From JADGRA01 sp052143535 (GTDB taxonomy: Bacteria > Myxococcota > Myxococcia > Myxococcales > Myxococcaceae), in the NCBI GenBank assembly GCA_052143535.1, contig JBKQSS010000047.1, positions 40,764-104,763 on the forward strand: 64,000 bases of DNA. The letters run 5' to 3'. Shown in pieces: positions 29,257 to 37,487 of the stretch; within the stretch, counting starts at the first letter, position 1; every line of letters begins with the position of its first letter. The notes beneath the pieces are model-generated. The model ran no database searches. It was not told the DNA's origin and saw only the letters and a program-made list of their open reading frames with translations. A program made the translations under genes and the position numbers.

Positions 29257-29737
29257 AGGCCGCCTGCGCGGCTTCACGTTGTTGGAAGCCCTCATGGCCG
29301 GGGCCATCTTCTTCGTGGCGTTGGTGGGGACGACGCTGCTCGCCACCAGCGCACAGGTCAACGCCGCCCGCAGCATGACGTTCGCCCAGGGCTCGCGGGT
29401 CGCCACCCAAGAGATGGAGAAGTGGGCCATGCTTGGCTACACCGGCATCGGGTCCTATTTCGACGGCGGAGTCATTCCCAACATCCCGGTCTATTACATC
29501 AACGAGCAACCCGACGGCGGCGGCCGGAATTACACGGTCCAGGTGCAGCTCATCAACAGCCGCGGGGCCCCGACCGGAAACTTCGACAGTGGCATCCCCA
29601 TTCCGGCACTGGGCAGCGCGGGCGTGGACGTGCCCTCCTACTTCATCCTCGTCAACGTCAGCTGGACCCAGCCCAATGGCACCATCACGCCGGTCATTTC
29701 CCAAGGCACTTATGTCAGCCCCCCGCCCGGCACCTAA
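29237..29737 (+). CDS. pilV: Minor pseudopilin, PilV-like
   Basis: A 166-residue prepilin-like protein with MKPTVPKGRLRGFTLLEAL, a type III signal with a basic leader, the Gly-Phe cleavage site and Glu+5. ATG 29237 is preferred over a frame extension to 29210 because it starts the basic leader. It overlaps the FimU-like gene by 20 bases, and its own end overlaps the PilW-like gene by 26 bases, so expression is probably coupled. It is a putative tip-complex minor pilin. Confidence 0.86.
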   Translation: MKPTVPKGRLRGFTLLEALMAGAIFFVALVGTTLLATSAQVNAARSMTFAQGSRVATQEMEKWAMLGYTGIGSYFDGGVIPNIPVYYINEQPDGGGRNYTVQVQLINSRGAPTGNFDSGIPIPALGSAGVDVPSYFILVNVSWTQPNGTITPVISQGTYVSPPPGT

Positions 29738-30902
29738 CTCAGCCCGCGGCTTCACCCTCATCGAACTGCTCGTCGCGAGCGCAGTGGGCGGCGTGATTCT
29801 GTTTGCCGCCCTGGCCGCCTTCGACTTGCAGCGGCAGTTCTCGCGCAACACCGAGCAGCTGCTCGGCGCGGAGTCCTCCGCCAACCTCGCGCTGACGATG
29901 ATGCAGCGTGATTTGGAGAACGCCGGTTACCGCTTTCACGGCGGTCCCTCCGACGCCGGCGGCTACACCTGGGCAGCGGTGGTGCGGCCCTTCGACAGCC
30001 TCGGGACCAACATTTTGCAGTTGAAGAACGACCCCAACGGCGTGACCGTCGTCTTGCCAGTGGGCCCGAACAACCCTGGTTTCGTTCCCCAGACGGATGC
30101 CTTCGAGGTGTTGAGCGGCTCCATTTCCAACGCTCCGAACCGCCTCGGCTCGCAGGTGATTGGCCTGGCTGGCTCGGGCAACATCATCACCGTCAACATT
30201 TCCCCGGACCCCTTCAACGCCGGGGAAGTTACCGCCGCCAGCTCCCCAGACGGACCCTTAATCATGTTCTGGACGCCTGGACTCCACTGCCTGGGACGGG
30301 TGACGAGCTACACCTCCACCTCGTTGAATGTGGCGAAGGTGACGGTGAACACGGTCGACCAGGACCTCGCCAATTCCAACGTCTCTTGGGGGCCGGGATG
30401 CCCCCTTCCGCAGCAGCGTGCGGAGCTGATGGGTGTCCGCCGGCGCTACCTCGTGTACCAAACGGTCGCCGTTGCTGGAGCGCCGGCCCAGGTGGGCTTG
30501 TACCTGCAGACCAACAACTGCGACCCCTTCTCCTATGACGCGGGCACCTCATGCTCGGCGACGTTGGGCCAACCGCGGATGGTCTCCAACGGCATCACCG
30601 ACATGCAGATTGCCTGGCATGTGCCGTCGGGAATGGCCGATGGCGGTACCGTCGCCGGCTGGTGCCAGAGCTCGCTGGCGCTTCCCACCTGCGGATTCGA
30701 CCAGCCGGGCGTCTGGAACTCGCAGCTCTCGGCCAGCATCTACGGCGCGCAGATTTTCATCGCGTCGGAAGGCCCCGAGCCCTACACCCGGGCCGGAATT
30801 GGGATTCCACAAATGGCCAACCGGCCTCCGCAGAATGGTGACAACATTGTCCGTACCGTAATGCAGACGTCGGTGGAGTTCCGCAACCAGGTGACGCCAT
30901 GA
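29712..30902 (+). CDS. pilW: Minor pseudopilin, PilW-like
   Basis: A 396-residue prepilin-like protein. MSAPRPAPNSARGFTLIELLV gives the cleavage site and Glu+5, followed by a hydrophobic helix. The long C-terminal domain, with several cysteines and a MMQRDLENAGYRFHG segment, matches the size and layout of PilW/PilJ-type minor pilins. The ATG at 29712 overlaps the PilV-like gene by 26 bases; the frame is open further upstream but without the pilin leader. The 3' end overlaps the next gene by 4 bases (ATGA). Confidence 0.87.
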   Translation: MSAPRPAPNSARGFTLIELLVASAVGGVILFAALAAFDLQRQFSRNTEQLLGAESSANLALTMMQRDLENAGYRFHGGPSDAGGYTWAAVVRPFDSLGTNILQLKNDPNGVTVVLPVGPNNPGFVPQTDAFEVLSGSISNAPNRLGSQVIGLAGSGNIITVNISPDPFNAGEVTAASSPDGPLIMFWTPGLHCLGRVTSYTSTSLNVAKVTVNTVDQDLANSNVSWGPGCPLPQQRAELMGVRRRYLVYQTVAVAGAPAQVGLYLQTNNCDPFSYDAGTSCSATLGQPRMVSNGITDMQIAWHVPSGMADGGTVAGWCQSSLALPTCGFDQPGVWNSQLSASIYGAQIFIASEGPEPYTRAGIGIPQMANRPPQNGDNIVRTVMQTSVEFRNQVTP

Positions 30903-31504
30903 GCTCCCGCCGGCCTGAGCACGGCTATGTGCTCCTCATCGTTCTGGCCGCCATCGCCGTCCTCTCCGTCCTCGCGGCCTTCGTGCACTCGCAGACCGAA
31001 AATCAGCTGGTGCTGACCTCCACCCTCAAGGCCCAGTCGGTCGCTTCCTCACGCGCCACTCTCGCCGCCGAGGCCTACCTCGCGAAGTACCAGGCCAACT
31101 ACCCGAGCAGCACGCTCGCTCTTTTACCCAGCTTTGACTCCTACACCGATGCGGTGGACGCCGGGCCGGGGGCCACTCTTCCGGACGCACTCACTGACTA
31201 CTCTCCGACCTACGGCACCCCTGCTCTTGCCCTCAACTTGTCCTCCGGCGGCGGCGCCCAATACTGCGTGGACGTCTGGCTGTTGAACCGCGGCACCAAC
31301 GTCACGCCCTGGACGGTGCTGGAAGTCTTTGGCTACTACGGTTTCCGTACCAGCGGCGCGCTCACCACCTGCCTCGGCTTGGCCAACTCCGGGACGGTGG
31401 TGGTGTCTCAACTCGAAGTCCAACTCGAAGAAGACACCACTCCCGGAAACTCCCCCGGCGGTCCAGGCCCGGGCGGCGGCACCGGCTCGGCCGGCGGGTA
31501 CTAG
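30899..31504 (+). CDS. pilX: Minor pseudopilin, PilX-like
   Basis: A 201-residue protein starting MSSRRPEHGYVLLIVLAAIAVL: a short basic leader, Gly-Tyr cleavage site and hydrophobic helix. Residue +5 is Ile, not Glu, as in PilX/GspK-type pseudopilins that cap the tip. The C-terminus is a Gly/Pro-rich low-complexity tail after EEDTTPGNSPGGPGPG. It is the last gene of the cassette. The next gene starts 35 bases later and is unrelated. Confidence 0.8.
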   Translation: MSSRRPEHGYVLLIVLAAIAVLSVLAAFVHSQTENQLVLTSTLKAQSVASSRATLAAEAYLAKYQANYPSSTLALLPSFDSYTDAVDAGPGATLPDALTDYSPTYGTPALALNLSSGGGAQYCVDVWLLNRGTNVTPWTVLEVFGYYGFRTSGALTTCLGLANSGTVVVSQLEVQLEEDTTPGNSPGGPGPGGGTGSAGGY

Positions 31505-31539
31505 AGCGCTCCTCGAGCCGTGCTACACCTCCGGCCGCC

Positions 31540-32043
31540 ATGGCTGAGACGCTGCTCGACGTTCGCACCCTTCCCAAGGCCGAGGCCTATGCCGAACTCG
31601 ACGCCCAGGGACGCGCCGTCCTGGAGGGTGTGACGGACGCAGTGGCCGCCATGGCCACCTTCAGCGCCCTTTTGCACCACGGCCTCGGACACCTCTGGAC
31701 CGGCTTCTACCGCGTCGTCGAGACGGGGGGTTCGCTGCGTGTCGGTCCCTACCAAGGGACGCTGGGCTGCCTGGAGATTGCCTTTGGCCGTGGAGTTTGC
31801 GGAACGGCCGCCGCTTCTGGGCGGACAGTGGTGGTGCCGGACGTCGAGAAATTCCCCGGGCACATCAGCTGCGATGGGCGCTCTCGTTCGGAAATTGTGG
31901 TCCCCGTCTTCGACCGCCGCCGACGCCTGCTGGCGGTCCTGGACATCGACTCGGCGCTTCCGGCGGCCTTCGACGCTGAGGACCAACAGGGCCTGGAGAG
32001 GATGATGGGATGGTTCGAGCAGGCGGAGCTTCAGCGCGCCTGA
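31540..32043 (+). CDS. msrC: Free methionine-R-sulfoxide reductase (GAF fold)
   Basis: A 167-residue GAF-domain enzyme of the fRMsr (YebR/MsrC) family, which reduces free Met-(R)-sulfoxide with thioredoxin. The three family cysteines are present: Cys77 (LGCLEI), Cys87 (RGVCGTAAAS) and Cys111 (HISCDG), with the same 10 and 24 residue spacing as in characterised members. VVPDVEKFPGHISCD and SRSEIVVP are signatures. It is cytoplasmic. Its 3' end overlaps the convergent cmk gene by 13 bases. Confidence 0.93.
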   Translation: MAETLLDVRTLPKAEAYAELDAQGRAVLEGVTDAVAAMATFSALLHHGLGHLWTGFYRVVETGGSLRVGPYQGTLGCLEIAFGRGVCGTAAASGRTVVVPDVEKFPGHISCDGRSRSEIVVPVFDRRRRLLAVLDIDSALPAAFDAEDQQGLERMMGWFEQAELQRA

Positions 32044-32723
32044 GTCATGCGTGCGCGAATGGCGGTCTCTAGGCCGCGCACCACGTCGGACAGGGGCAAC
32101 GCTGTCGAGTCCACCCGCACCGCGTCCTCGGCGGCCTTGAGCGGGGCGATGGCGCGGCTCGCGTCGTCGTGGTCGCGCTGGGTTTGCTCGCCGAGGACCG
32201 CCTCCAGGGTGCTCTCCGTCCCCCGCTGGAAAAGCTCCTCGAAGCGCCGTCGGGCGCGCACCACCGGGGAGGCCTCGAGAAAAAACTTCGCGTCGGCGTC
32301 GGGGAACACCACCGTCCCGATGTCCCGGCCTTCGAGAATGGCGCCCTGGGCCGCGTCCAGCGCCAGGCGCCGCTGCAGCTGAAGGAGCCCATCGCGCACC
32401 ACTGCCCGGCTCGACACCGCGGAGGCCGCCATCGACACAGTGGGCTGCCGAATCTCCTCGGACACGTCGCGCCCGCCCAGGAAGACGTGGTTTTCGCCCT
32501 CCACCATCCGGAAGGCGATGTGAATGCGGCCGAGGAGCGGGCCCAGCCGGGCGTCGTCGTCGAGAGCGACGCCTTCCGCGGCGGCCTGGAGCGCGACGCA
32601 CCGGTAGATGGCGCCCGTGTCCACCAAGGCAAAACCGAGCCGCCGGGCCAGAAGGCGGGAGACGGTGCTCTTGCCGGCACCGGCCGGCCCGTCGATGGCG
32701 ACGATGAAGGGCCGACGACTCAT
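32031..32723 (-). CDS. cmk: Cytidylate kinase
   Basis: A 230-residue CMP/dCMP kinase. The P-loop DGPAGAGKST lies at residues 11-20, followed by LVDTGAIYRCVAL. The LEGRDIGTVVFPDADAKFFLEAS segment and RDHDDASRAIAPLKAAEDAV lid are characteristic. ATG 32723 gives the normal MSRRPFIVAIDGPAG start; the frame is open to 32768 but without family residues. It overlaps the hisC stop by 4 bases (ATGA). Confidence 0.96.
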   Translation of the reverse strand: MSRRPFIVAIDGPAGAGKSTVSRLLARRLGFALVDTGAIYRCVALQAAAEGVALDDDARLGPLLGRIHIAFRMVEGENHVFLGGRDVSEEIRQPTVSMAASAVSSRAVVRDGLLQLQRRLALDAAQGAILEGRDIGTVVFPDADAKFFLEASPVVRARRRFEELFQRGTESTLEAVLGEQTQRDHDDASRAIAPLKAAEDAVRVDSTALPLSDVVRGLETAIRARMTQAR

Positions 32724-33814
32724 CCCCGCAGCGCCGCCCGCAACCCGCTCAGCATCCGCGTATTCCACTCTGGGAGCCCAACCGAAATGCGCAAGGCCTG
32801 GGGGAAGCCGTAGCCCGGCACCGGCCGGACAATGACGCCCCGGCCGAGGAGCGCCTCGGCCACCGGGCCGGCTGGCCGCCCCAGGTCCACGAAGACGAAG
32901 TTGCCGTGGCTTTCCGGGACACCCAAGCCCAGCGACAGAAGCTCTCCCCGGACACGCGGAAGCTCCTTCAGGTTAAGCGCCCGGGTGCGCCGGACGTGCT
33001 CCACGTCCGCCAGCGCCGCCACCCCGGCTGCCTGCGCGAGACTCGTCACGTTGAAGGGCATGCGGGTGCGGTGCAGGTAGCCCACCAGCTCCGGGCGCAT
33101 GACGCCGTAACCGAGCCGCACCCCGGCCAGTCCGTGCACCTTGCTGAAGGTGCGCAGCACCACCAGGTTGGGCCAGCGCTGGAGGTAGTCGAGCCCGTTG
33201 GGGTATTCGCTCCAGTCCACGAATTCGAAATAGGCCTCGTCGAGAACCACCAGGCAGTCCTCGGGCAGCCGCGAAAGAAAGGCCTCGAGCTCGGTTCTGC
33301 CAAACGCCGTTCCCGTTGGGTTGTCGGGATTGGCCAGGAAGACCATGCGGGTGGAGGGCGACAGCGCCTTGGCCATGGCCGGCAAGTCGTAGCGAAAGCC
33401 CGGCGCCATCGGGATTTCCCGGAAGCGCCTGCCGTGCGCCTGCAGCGACACCTTGTACATCAGGAAGCTGCCCCGACAGAGGAGGGCCTCGTCGTCATGC
33501 GCGGTGAAGGTGCGGATGAGCAGCTCGATGACTTCGTTGGAGCCACTTCCGACGAAGACTTGTTCCGGCTTCACCGCGAGGGACCGGGCGATGGCTTGGG
33601 TCAGCTCCCGGCTGCTTCCCTCCGGGTAGAGGTGCGTCTCGGCGGCGGCGCGGCGCATCGCCTCCACCGCCTTGGGTGAGGGGCCGAGAGGGTTCTCGTT
33701 GGAGGCGAGCTTCACCATGTCCGGTAGGCCCGTCTCCAAGCGGGCGTCGGCCGCCGGTTTCCCCGGAACGTAGGGCTTGAGGCTCTCGACGTAGGGCTCA
33801 ACGAGCGGTCGCAT
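32720..33814 (-). CDS. hisC: Histidinol-phosphate aminotransferase
   Basis: A 364-residue fold type I PLP aminotransferase of the HisC family. KLASNENPLGPSPKA is the substrate-side motif; the PLP Lys is Lys225 in RTFSKVHGLAG; NPDNPTG and LDEAYFEFVD are present. HisC makes histidinol phosphate in histidine synthesis and can also serve in aromatic amino acid synthesis. It is coupled to cmk, a pair found in several bacteria, and no other his gene is nearby. Confidence 0.92.
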   Translation of the reverse strand: MRPLVEPYVESLKPYVPGKPAADARLETGLPDMVKLASNENPLGPSPKAVEAMRRAAAETHLYPEGSSRELTQAIARSLAVKPEQVFVGSGSNEVIELLIRTFTAHDDEALLCRGSFLMYKVSLQAHGRRFREIPMAPGFRYDLPAMAKALSPSTRMVFLANPDNPTGTAFGRTELEAFLSRLPEDCLVVLDEAYFEFVDWSEYPNGLDYLQRWPNLVVLRTFSKVHGLAGVRLGYGVMRPELVGYLHRTRMPFNVTSLAQAAGVAALADVEHVRRTRALNLKELPRVRGELLSLGLGVPESHGNFVFVDLGRPAGPVAEALLGRGVIVRPVPGYGFPQALRISVGLPEWNTRMLSGLRAALRG

Positions 33815-33876
33815 GGGGGCTTTGCGTTTTTCTTTTTGTGTGGCGGGTGGGTGGAAGGCGCAAGGGTGCCGAGGCG

Positions 33877-34845
33877 TCAGCGCTTCCCGAAGACGCCCAG
33901 CGCCCGGAACTTGGCGTAGCGGTCTTCCACCAGCGCCTCGGGGGAAAGCAAGCGCAGGGCTGCCAGGTGCTTGCGCAGGACGCGGCCGAGGTTCTCAGCC
34001 GTCTCGCTCGGGTTGCGATGGGCCCCGCCCGCGGGCTCGGCGACCAGCTCGTCGACCACTTTCATCTGGTAGAGGTCTCGGGCAGTGAGCCGCAGCCCGT
34101 CCGCCGCCTTTTCAGCCTTGCTGGTGTCCCGGTAGAGAATGGTGGAGCACGACTCGGGGCTGATGACCGAGTAGATGCTGTTCTCCAGCATCAGTACCCG
34201 GTTGCCCAACGCAATGGCCAGCGCACCACCTGAGCCGCCCTCGCCAATCACCGTACTGATGATGGGAACGCTGAGCCCAGCCATCGCCTCGAGGTTGACG
34301 GCAATGGCTTCGGCCTGGCCTCGCTCCTCCGCACCGATGCCGGGATAGGCACCGGGGGTGTCGACGAAGGTGAGGACCGGCTTGCCGAAGCGCTCGGCGA
34401 GCCGCATCAGTCGGAGTGCCTTCCGGTACCCTTCCGGCCGAGGCATCCCGAAGTTGCGCAGCATGTTCTCCTTGGTGTTACGGCCCTTCTGGTGACCGAG
34501 CAGGAGCACCGTCTCTCCGTCGAGCCGAGCCCAGCCACCGACGATGGAGGCGTCCTCGCCGAAATGCCTATCCCCGGCCAGTTCGAAGAAGTCGGTGAAG
34601 AGCAACTCCACGTAGTCGAGAAAATACGGCCGGGCCGGGTGGCGAGACAGCTGCGTCACCTGCCAGCGAGTGAGGTCCGAAAAAATCTCCGACTGGAGCC
34701 GTCGCGCCTTCTTCTCCAGGCGTGAAATCTCCTGCCCGAAGTCGGTCGACCCGGCACCGGACAGCGTCTTCAGTTCCTCGATTTTCCGCTCCAGGTCGAG
34801 CAGCGGGCGCTCGAAGTCGAGCGCGTAGGAGGGCAGCTGCGCCAT
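33877..34845 (-). CDS. accA: Acetyl-CoA carboxylase carboxyltransferase subunit alpha
   Basis: AccA, 322 residues. The coiled N-terminus LDFERPLLDLERKIEELK, the RHPARPYFLDYVELLF segment, GHQKGR and FGMPRPEGYRKALRLM are all characteristic, as are VDTPGAYPGIGAEERGQAEAI and GEGGSGGALAI at the active site. It forms the carboxyltransferase with AccD for malonyl-CoA synthesis. It starts 2 bases after the ArsA-like gene, so they are co-transcribed. accD is not in the window, which is normal. Confidence 0.96.
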   Translation of the reverse strand: MAQLPSYALDFERPLLDLERKIEELKTLSGAGSTDFGQEISRLEKKARRLQSEIFSDLTRWQVTQLSRHPARPYFLDYVELLFTDFFELAGDRHFGEDASIVGGWARLDGETVLLLGHQKGRNTKENMLRNFGMPRPEGYRKALRLMRLAERFGKPVLTFVDTPGAYPGIGAEERGQAEAIAVNLEAMAGLSVPIISTVIGEGGSGGALAIALGNRVLMLENSIYSVISPESCSTILYRDTSKAEKAADGLRLTARDLYQMKVVDELVAEPAGGAHRNPSETAENLGRVLRKHLAALRLLSPEALVEDRYAKFRALGVFGKR

Positions 34846-34847
34846 CC

Positions 34848-36791
34848 TCAGGCGGCTCGCGGTTTCACCTGGGTGGCAGACAGCGCATACCAGGCGGTGC
34901 GAAAGGACTTCAGCTCGCGCAAGCCTGCCGGGTGGCGCCCCAGCGCCGGAGCCACGGTAATCGGCAACCCAATGGTTTTCTCGAGCGCCTTGGCCACATC
35001 CAACTCCAGCCGGCGTCGGTTCTCACAGATGGAACAGGTGGACCTTGGTAGGACGCGGTTCACCAGCACGCGCTCTACCGCCAACCGCCGGCCCTTCAGC
35101 TCCTCCACCAGCCGCTCGGTGCGGGCCGCAGCCAGCTCCTCTCCCCGTGTCACCACCACGAAACGCGCTTCGGCGGGATTGACCAGCGCATCCTCGAAAC
35201 GCTTGACGTGCTTGAGCAGCGCGGCAACCTCATCCGCCAGCTCGCCCAACCCCTTGGCGCGGTATTTCACCAGCACCGCCAGCAGGGTCGTCAGCCAAGG
35301 ACGGGCCATGGCCGGCAAGTCCACCAGCCGCACGGCAACCGCAGCTGGCCCTGGGTCAACGACAATTCGCTTGAAACGCTCCTGGATGAGCGCGTCGGTG
35401 AGCACGCTGAAGGCGGCCAGGTCCTCGAGCCCGGCCGGGGCGAGGTCGAGCAGGTTGCGCAGCACTTCGCGGTCGGGGGCGTCCTGCTTGCCGAAAGCCT
35501 CGAAGGCCCGCTCGGCCCGTTCGCGCCAGCGCTTGCGCAGCCCGGTGAACCATCCGGCGACGTCCAACTCGCGCGCGTAGAGGCCCTTGGTGCCCTTCAC
35601 CTGTGTCTCGGTGTCGGTGAGGCGGCTCTGCAGCACGTCAGAGAGGGAGTGCGCCGGGTCGACGCTGATGAGCAGCACCGGCCCCTCCTTCTCGGTGAGA
35701 GTGACTGCTGCCGCCGCGGCACAGGAGGACTTGCCCACGCCGCCCTGGCCGACGAAGAAGATGAGGCGGGTGGGAGGAAGCGGCGGCGCCGCGATGGGCG
35801 GCATCGACGGAGCCCGTACCAGTGCCGGCGGTCCCTCGGCGGGGCTGAATTCCAGGGCTTTGGTCTCCCTGTGCGACGCCCACTCCTTGCCGAAAGTTCG
35901 CAGCTCGTCCTGATTGCGCGGCGGCTCCTCGCGCCGGCCAATGAGGTAAACGGGAAGGTTCTTGTCCAGGGACTGGTATTTGCGGACGTGCGGCGCCTGA
36001 AGCCCACGACGGCCTTGGCAGGCCGGGCATCCACCCTTCTGTTCGACGCCGTTGACGACAATTTCGGCGAGCGGCAGCCCGCGCTCACGGACTTGGGTAA
36101 AGAAGAAGCGGGTCTGCGCCTCCACCACCGGCTCGGCGAGGGTGACCAGGTGCAGCGCAGTCCGAGTCGGGTCACGCATCAACGCCGTGAAGCGCTCCAA
36201 CTCCGCGACCAGAGGGTCGAGCGGGCCCTCCGGCGTGGCCGAAGGCTCCTTCTTGGCCAAGCGGGCGACTGGCTTCTCACCCCGGGCCAGCTGGATGGCG
36301 CGGCGCAGCACGGCCGCCAGGTCGAAAACGCGGAGGAACATGCTGGTCGAGGCACCGTCCACCACCACCCGGTCCACGGCCCGCGTCTCGAGCAAATTCG
36401 CCAGCTGGAGCATGCCCAAAAGGGGTTCGAGCCCAGGGGTGATTTCGCTCACCACTCGCCCCAAATCCTCCTCGCTCAGGAGAAGGCCCTTGGGGGCAGC
36501 GCTCGCCAACAGGGCGCGAATGTCCCCGAGCCGCGCCTGCACCAGGACAGGGTCAAAGACTTCGGCTGACAGCCCGGCCGTCTCCAGCTTCCCGGTGACG
36601 AGGCGGGTGGGCCTTCCCGTCAGCTTGCGCTTCCAGAGGTCCGAAAGGCCCTGGCTTGCCTCCATCGAGGCGAGCAGCACTGACTCCTTGGGGGCGTTTT
36701 CGGCTAGGTTGAGCGCGAACGCTGAGGCCAGGGTGCTTTTTCCAACGCCCCCTTTGCCTCCAAACAAGTGCAGCACGGGTCCTTCACTCAT
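34848..36791 (-). CDS. Tandem ArsA/GET3-type P-loop ATPase
   Basis: A 647-residue protein with two ArsA-like halves. The first P-loop GGKGGVGKST is at residues 11-20, the second GQGGVGKSS at about 348-356, followed by LISVDPAHSLSDVL, which is the ArsA signature. Each half ends with a Cys pair (GCPACQG at 255-258 and STCSICENRR near the C-terminus), a possible zinc site. Arsenite-binding cysteines of true ArsA are not evident, and no ars genes are nearby. Tandem ArsA-like ATPases in myxobacteria have no firm role. ATG 36791 is preferred over an extension to 36848. It is co-transcribed with accA. Confidence 0.85.
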   Translation of the reverse strand: MSEGPVLHLFGGKGGVGKSTLASAFALNLAENAPKESVLLASMEASQGLSDLWKRKLTGRPTRLVTGKLETAGLSAEVFDPVLVQARLGDIRALLASAAPKGLLLSEEDLGRVVSEITPGLEPLLGMLQLANLLETRAVDRVVVDGASTSMFLRVFDLAAVLRRAIQLARGEKPVARLAKKEPSATPEGPLDPLVAELERFTALMRDPTRTALHLVTLAEPVVEAQTRFFFTQVRERGLPLAEIVVNGVEQKGGCPACQGRRGLQAPHVRKYQSLDKNLPVYLIGRREEPPRNQDELRTFGKEWASHRETKALEFSPAEGPPALVRAPSMPPIAAPPLPPTRLIFFVGQGGVGKSSCAAAAAVTLTEKEGPVLLISVDPAHSLSDVLQSRLTDTETQVKGTKGLYARELDVAGWFTGLRKRWRERAERAFEAFGKQDAPDREVLRNLLDLAPAGLEDLAAFSVLTDALIQERFKRIVVDPGPAAVAVRLVDLPAMARPWLTTLLAVLVKYRAKGLGELADEVAALLKHVKRFEDALVNPAEARFVVVTRGEELAAARTERLVEELKGRRLAVERVLVNRVLPRSTCSICENRRRLELDVAKALEKTIGLPITVAPALGRHPAGLRELKSFRTAWYALSATQVKPRAA

Positions 36792-36975
36792 GAAGTGTCG
36801 ACGCCCTTCCTGAAACCAGCTCTCGGCGCCTCGACGCTTGAGCCACACCGGGGCGCGCCGTCTTCAACCGGCAAACTGCCAACCCGGCAACGTGAGGCTG
36901 ACCCAAGCCGAAGCGAGGCATTATTCTCCGCCCGCACCCAAAAAGTCAAGGCATGGCGGTACGTTGGCCGGCGGT

Positions 36976-37437
36976 TTACCCCGGCGCAGCCGTCTCGAGG
37001 CTTGGGTCCAGGGCTTGCTCGAGGCTGACCAGCTCAATGCCCAGCCGTGCCGCCACGTCGAAAATGCGCGGGTCCCGGTAAAACTCCCGGTACACAATCC
37101 GGACGATGCCTGCGTTGGCTACCAGCTTGAAGCACGGCCAACAGGGGCTGGCGGTGGTGTACAGGGAGCTGCCCTCGATGCGCACTCCGGTGCGGGCCGC
37201 CTGGAGGACGGAGTTGGCCTCGGCATGCACGGTGGCCACGCAGTGGCCATTCTCCATCAGGTGCCCCACCTCGTCGCAGTGCGGCATCCCCCGGATGGAG
37301 CCGTTGTAGCCGGTGGACAGAATAATTCGGTCGCGCACCAGGACAGCGCCCACGTGCTTGCGGTCGCAGGTGGCGCGGCTGGCCACCTGACGGGCGATTT
37401 CCATGAAGTATTCGTCCCAGGACGTGCGCGCGCTCAT
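36976..37437 (-). CDS. dCMP deaminase (ComEB-type)
   Basis: A 153-residue zinc-dependent deaminase. The HAEAN motif supplies His71 and Glu73, and SPCWPC supplies Cys99 and Cys102. The N-terminal SWDEYFMEIARQVASRATC and the VGAVLVRDRIILSTGYNG segment match dCMP deaminases, which make dUMP for thymidylate synthesis. It lies 50 bases after prkA on the same strand. Confidence 0.92.
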   Translation of the reverse strand: MSARTSWDEYFMEIARQVASRATCDRKHVGAVLVRDRIILSTGYNGSIRGMPHCDEVGHLMENGHCVATVHAEANSVLQAARTGVRIEGSSLYTTASPCWPCFKLVANAGIVRIVYREFYRDPRIFDVAARLGIELVSLEQALDPSLETAAPG

Positions 37438-37487
37438 GGTGTGTCCTCCCTCATAACTGTCACGCCGGGCTGACGCTCTTTGGCGCC

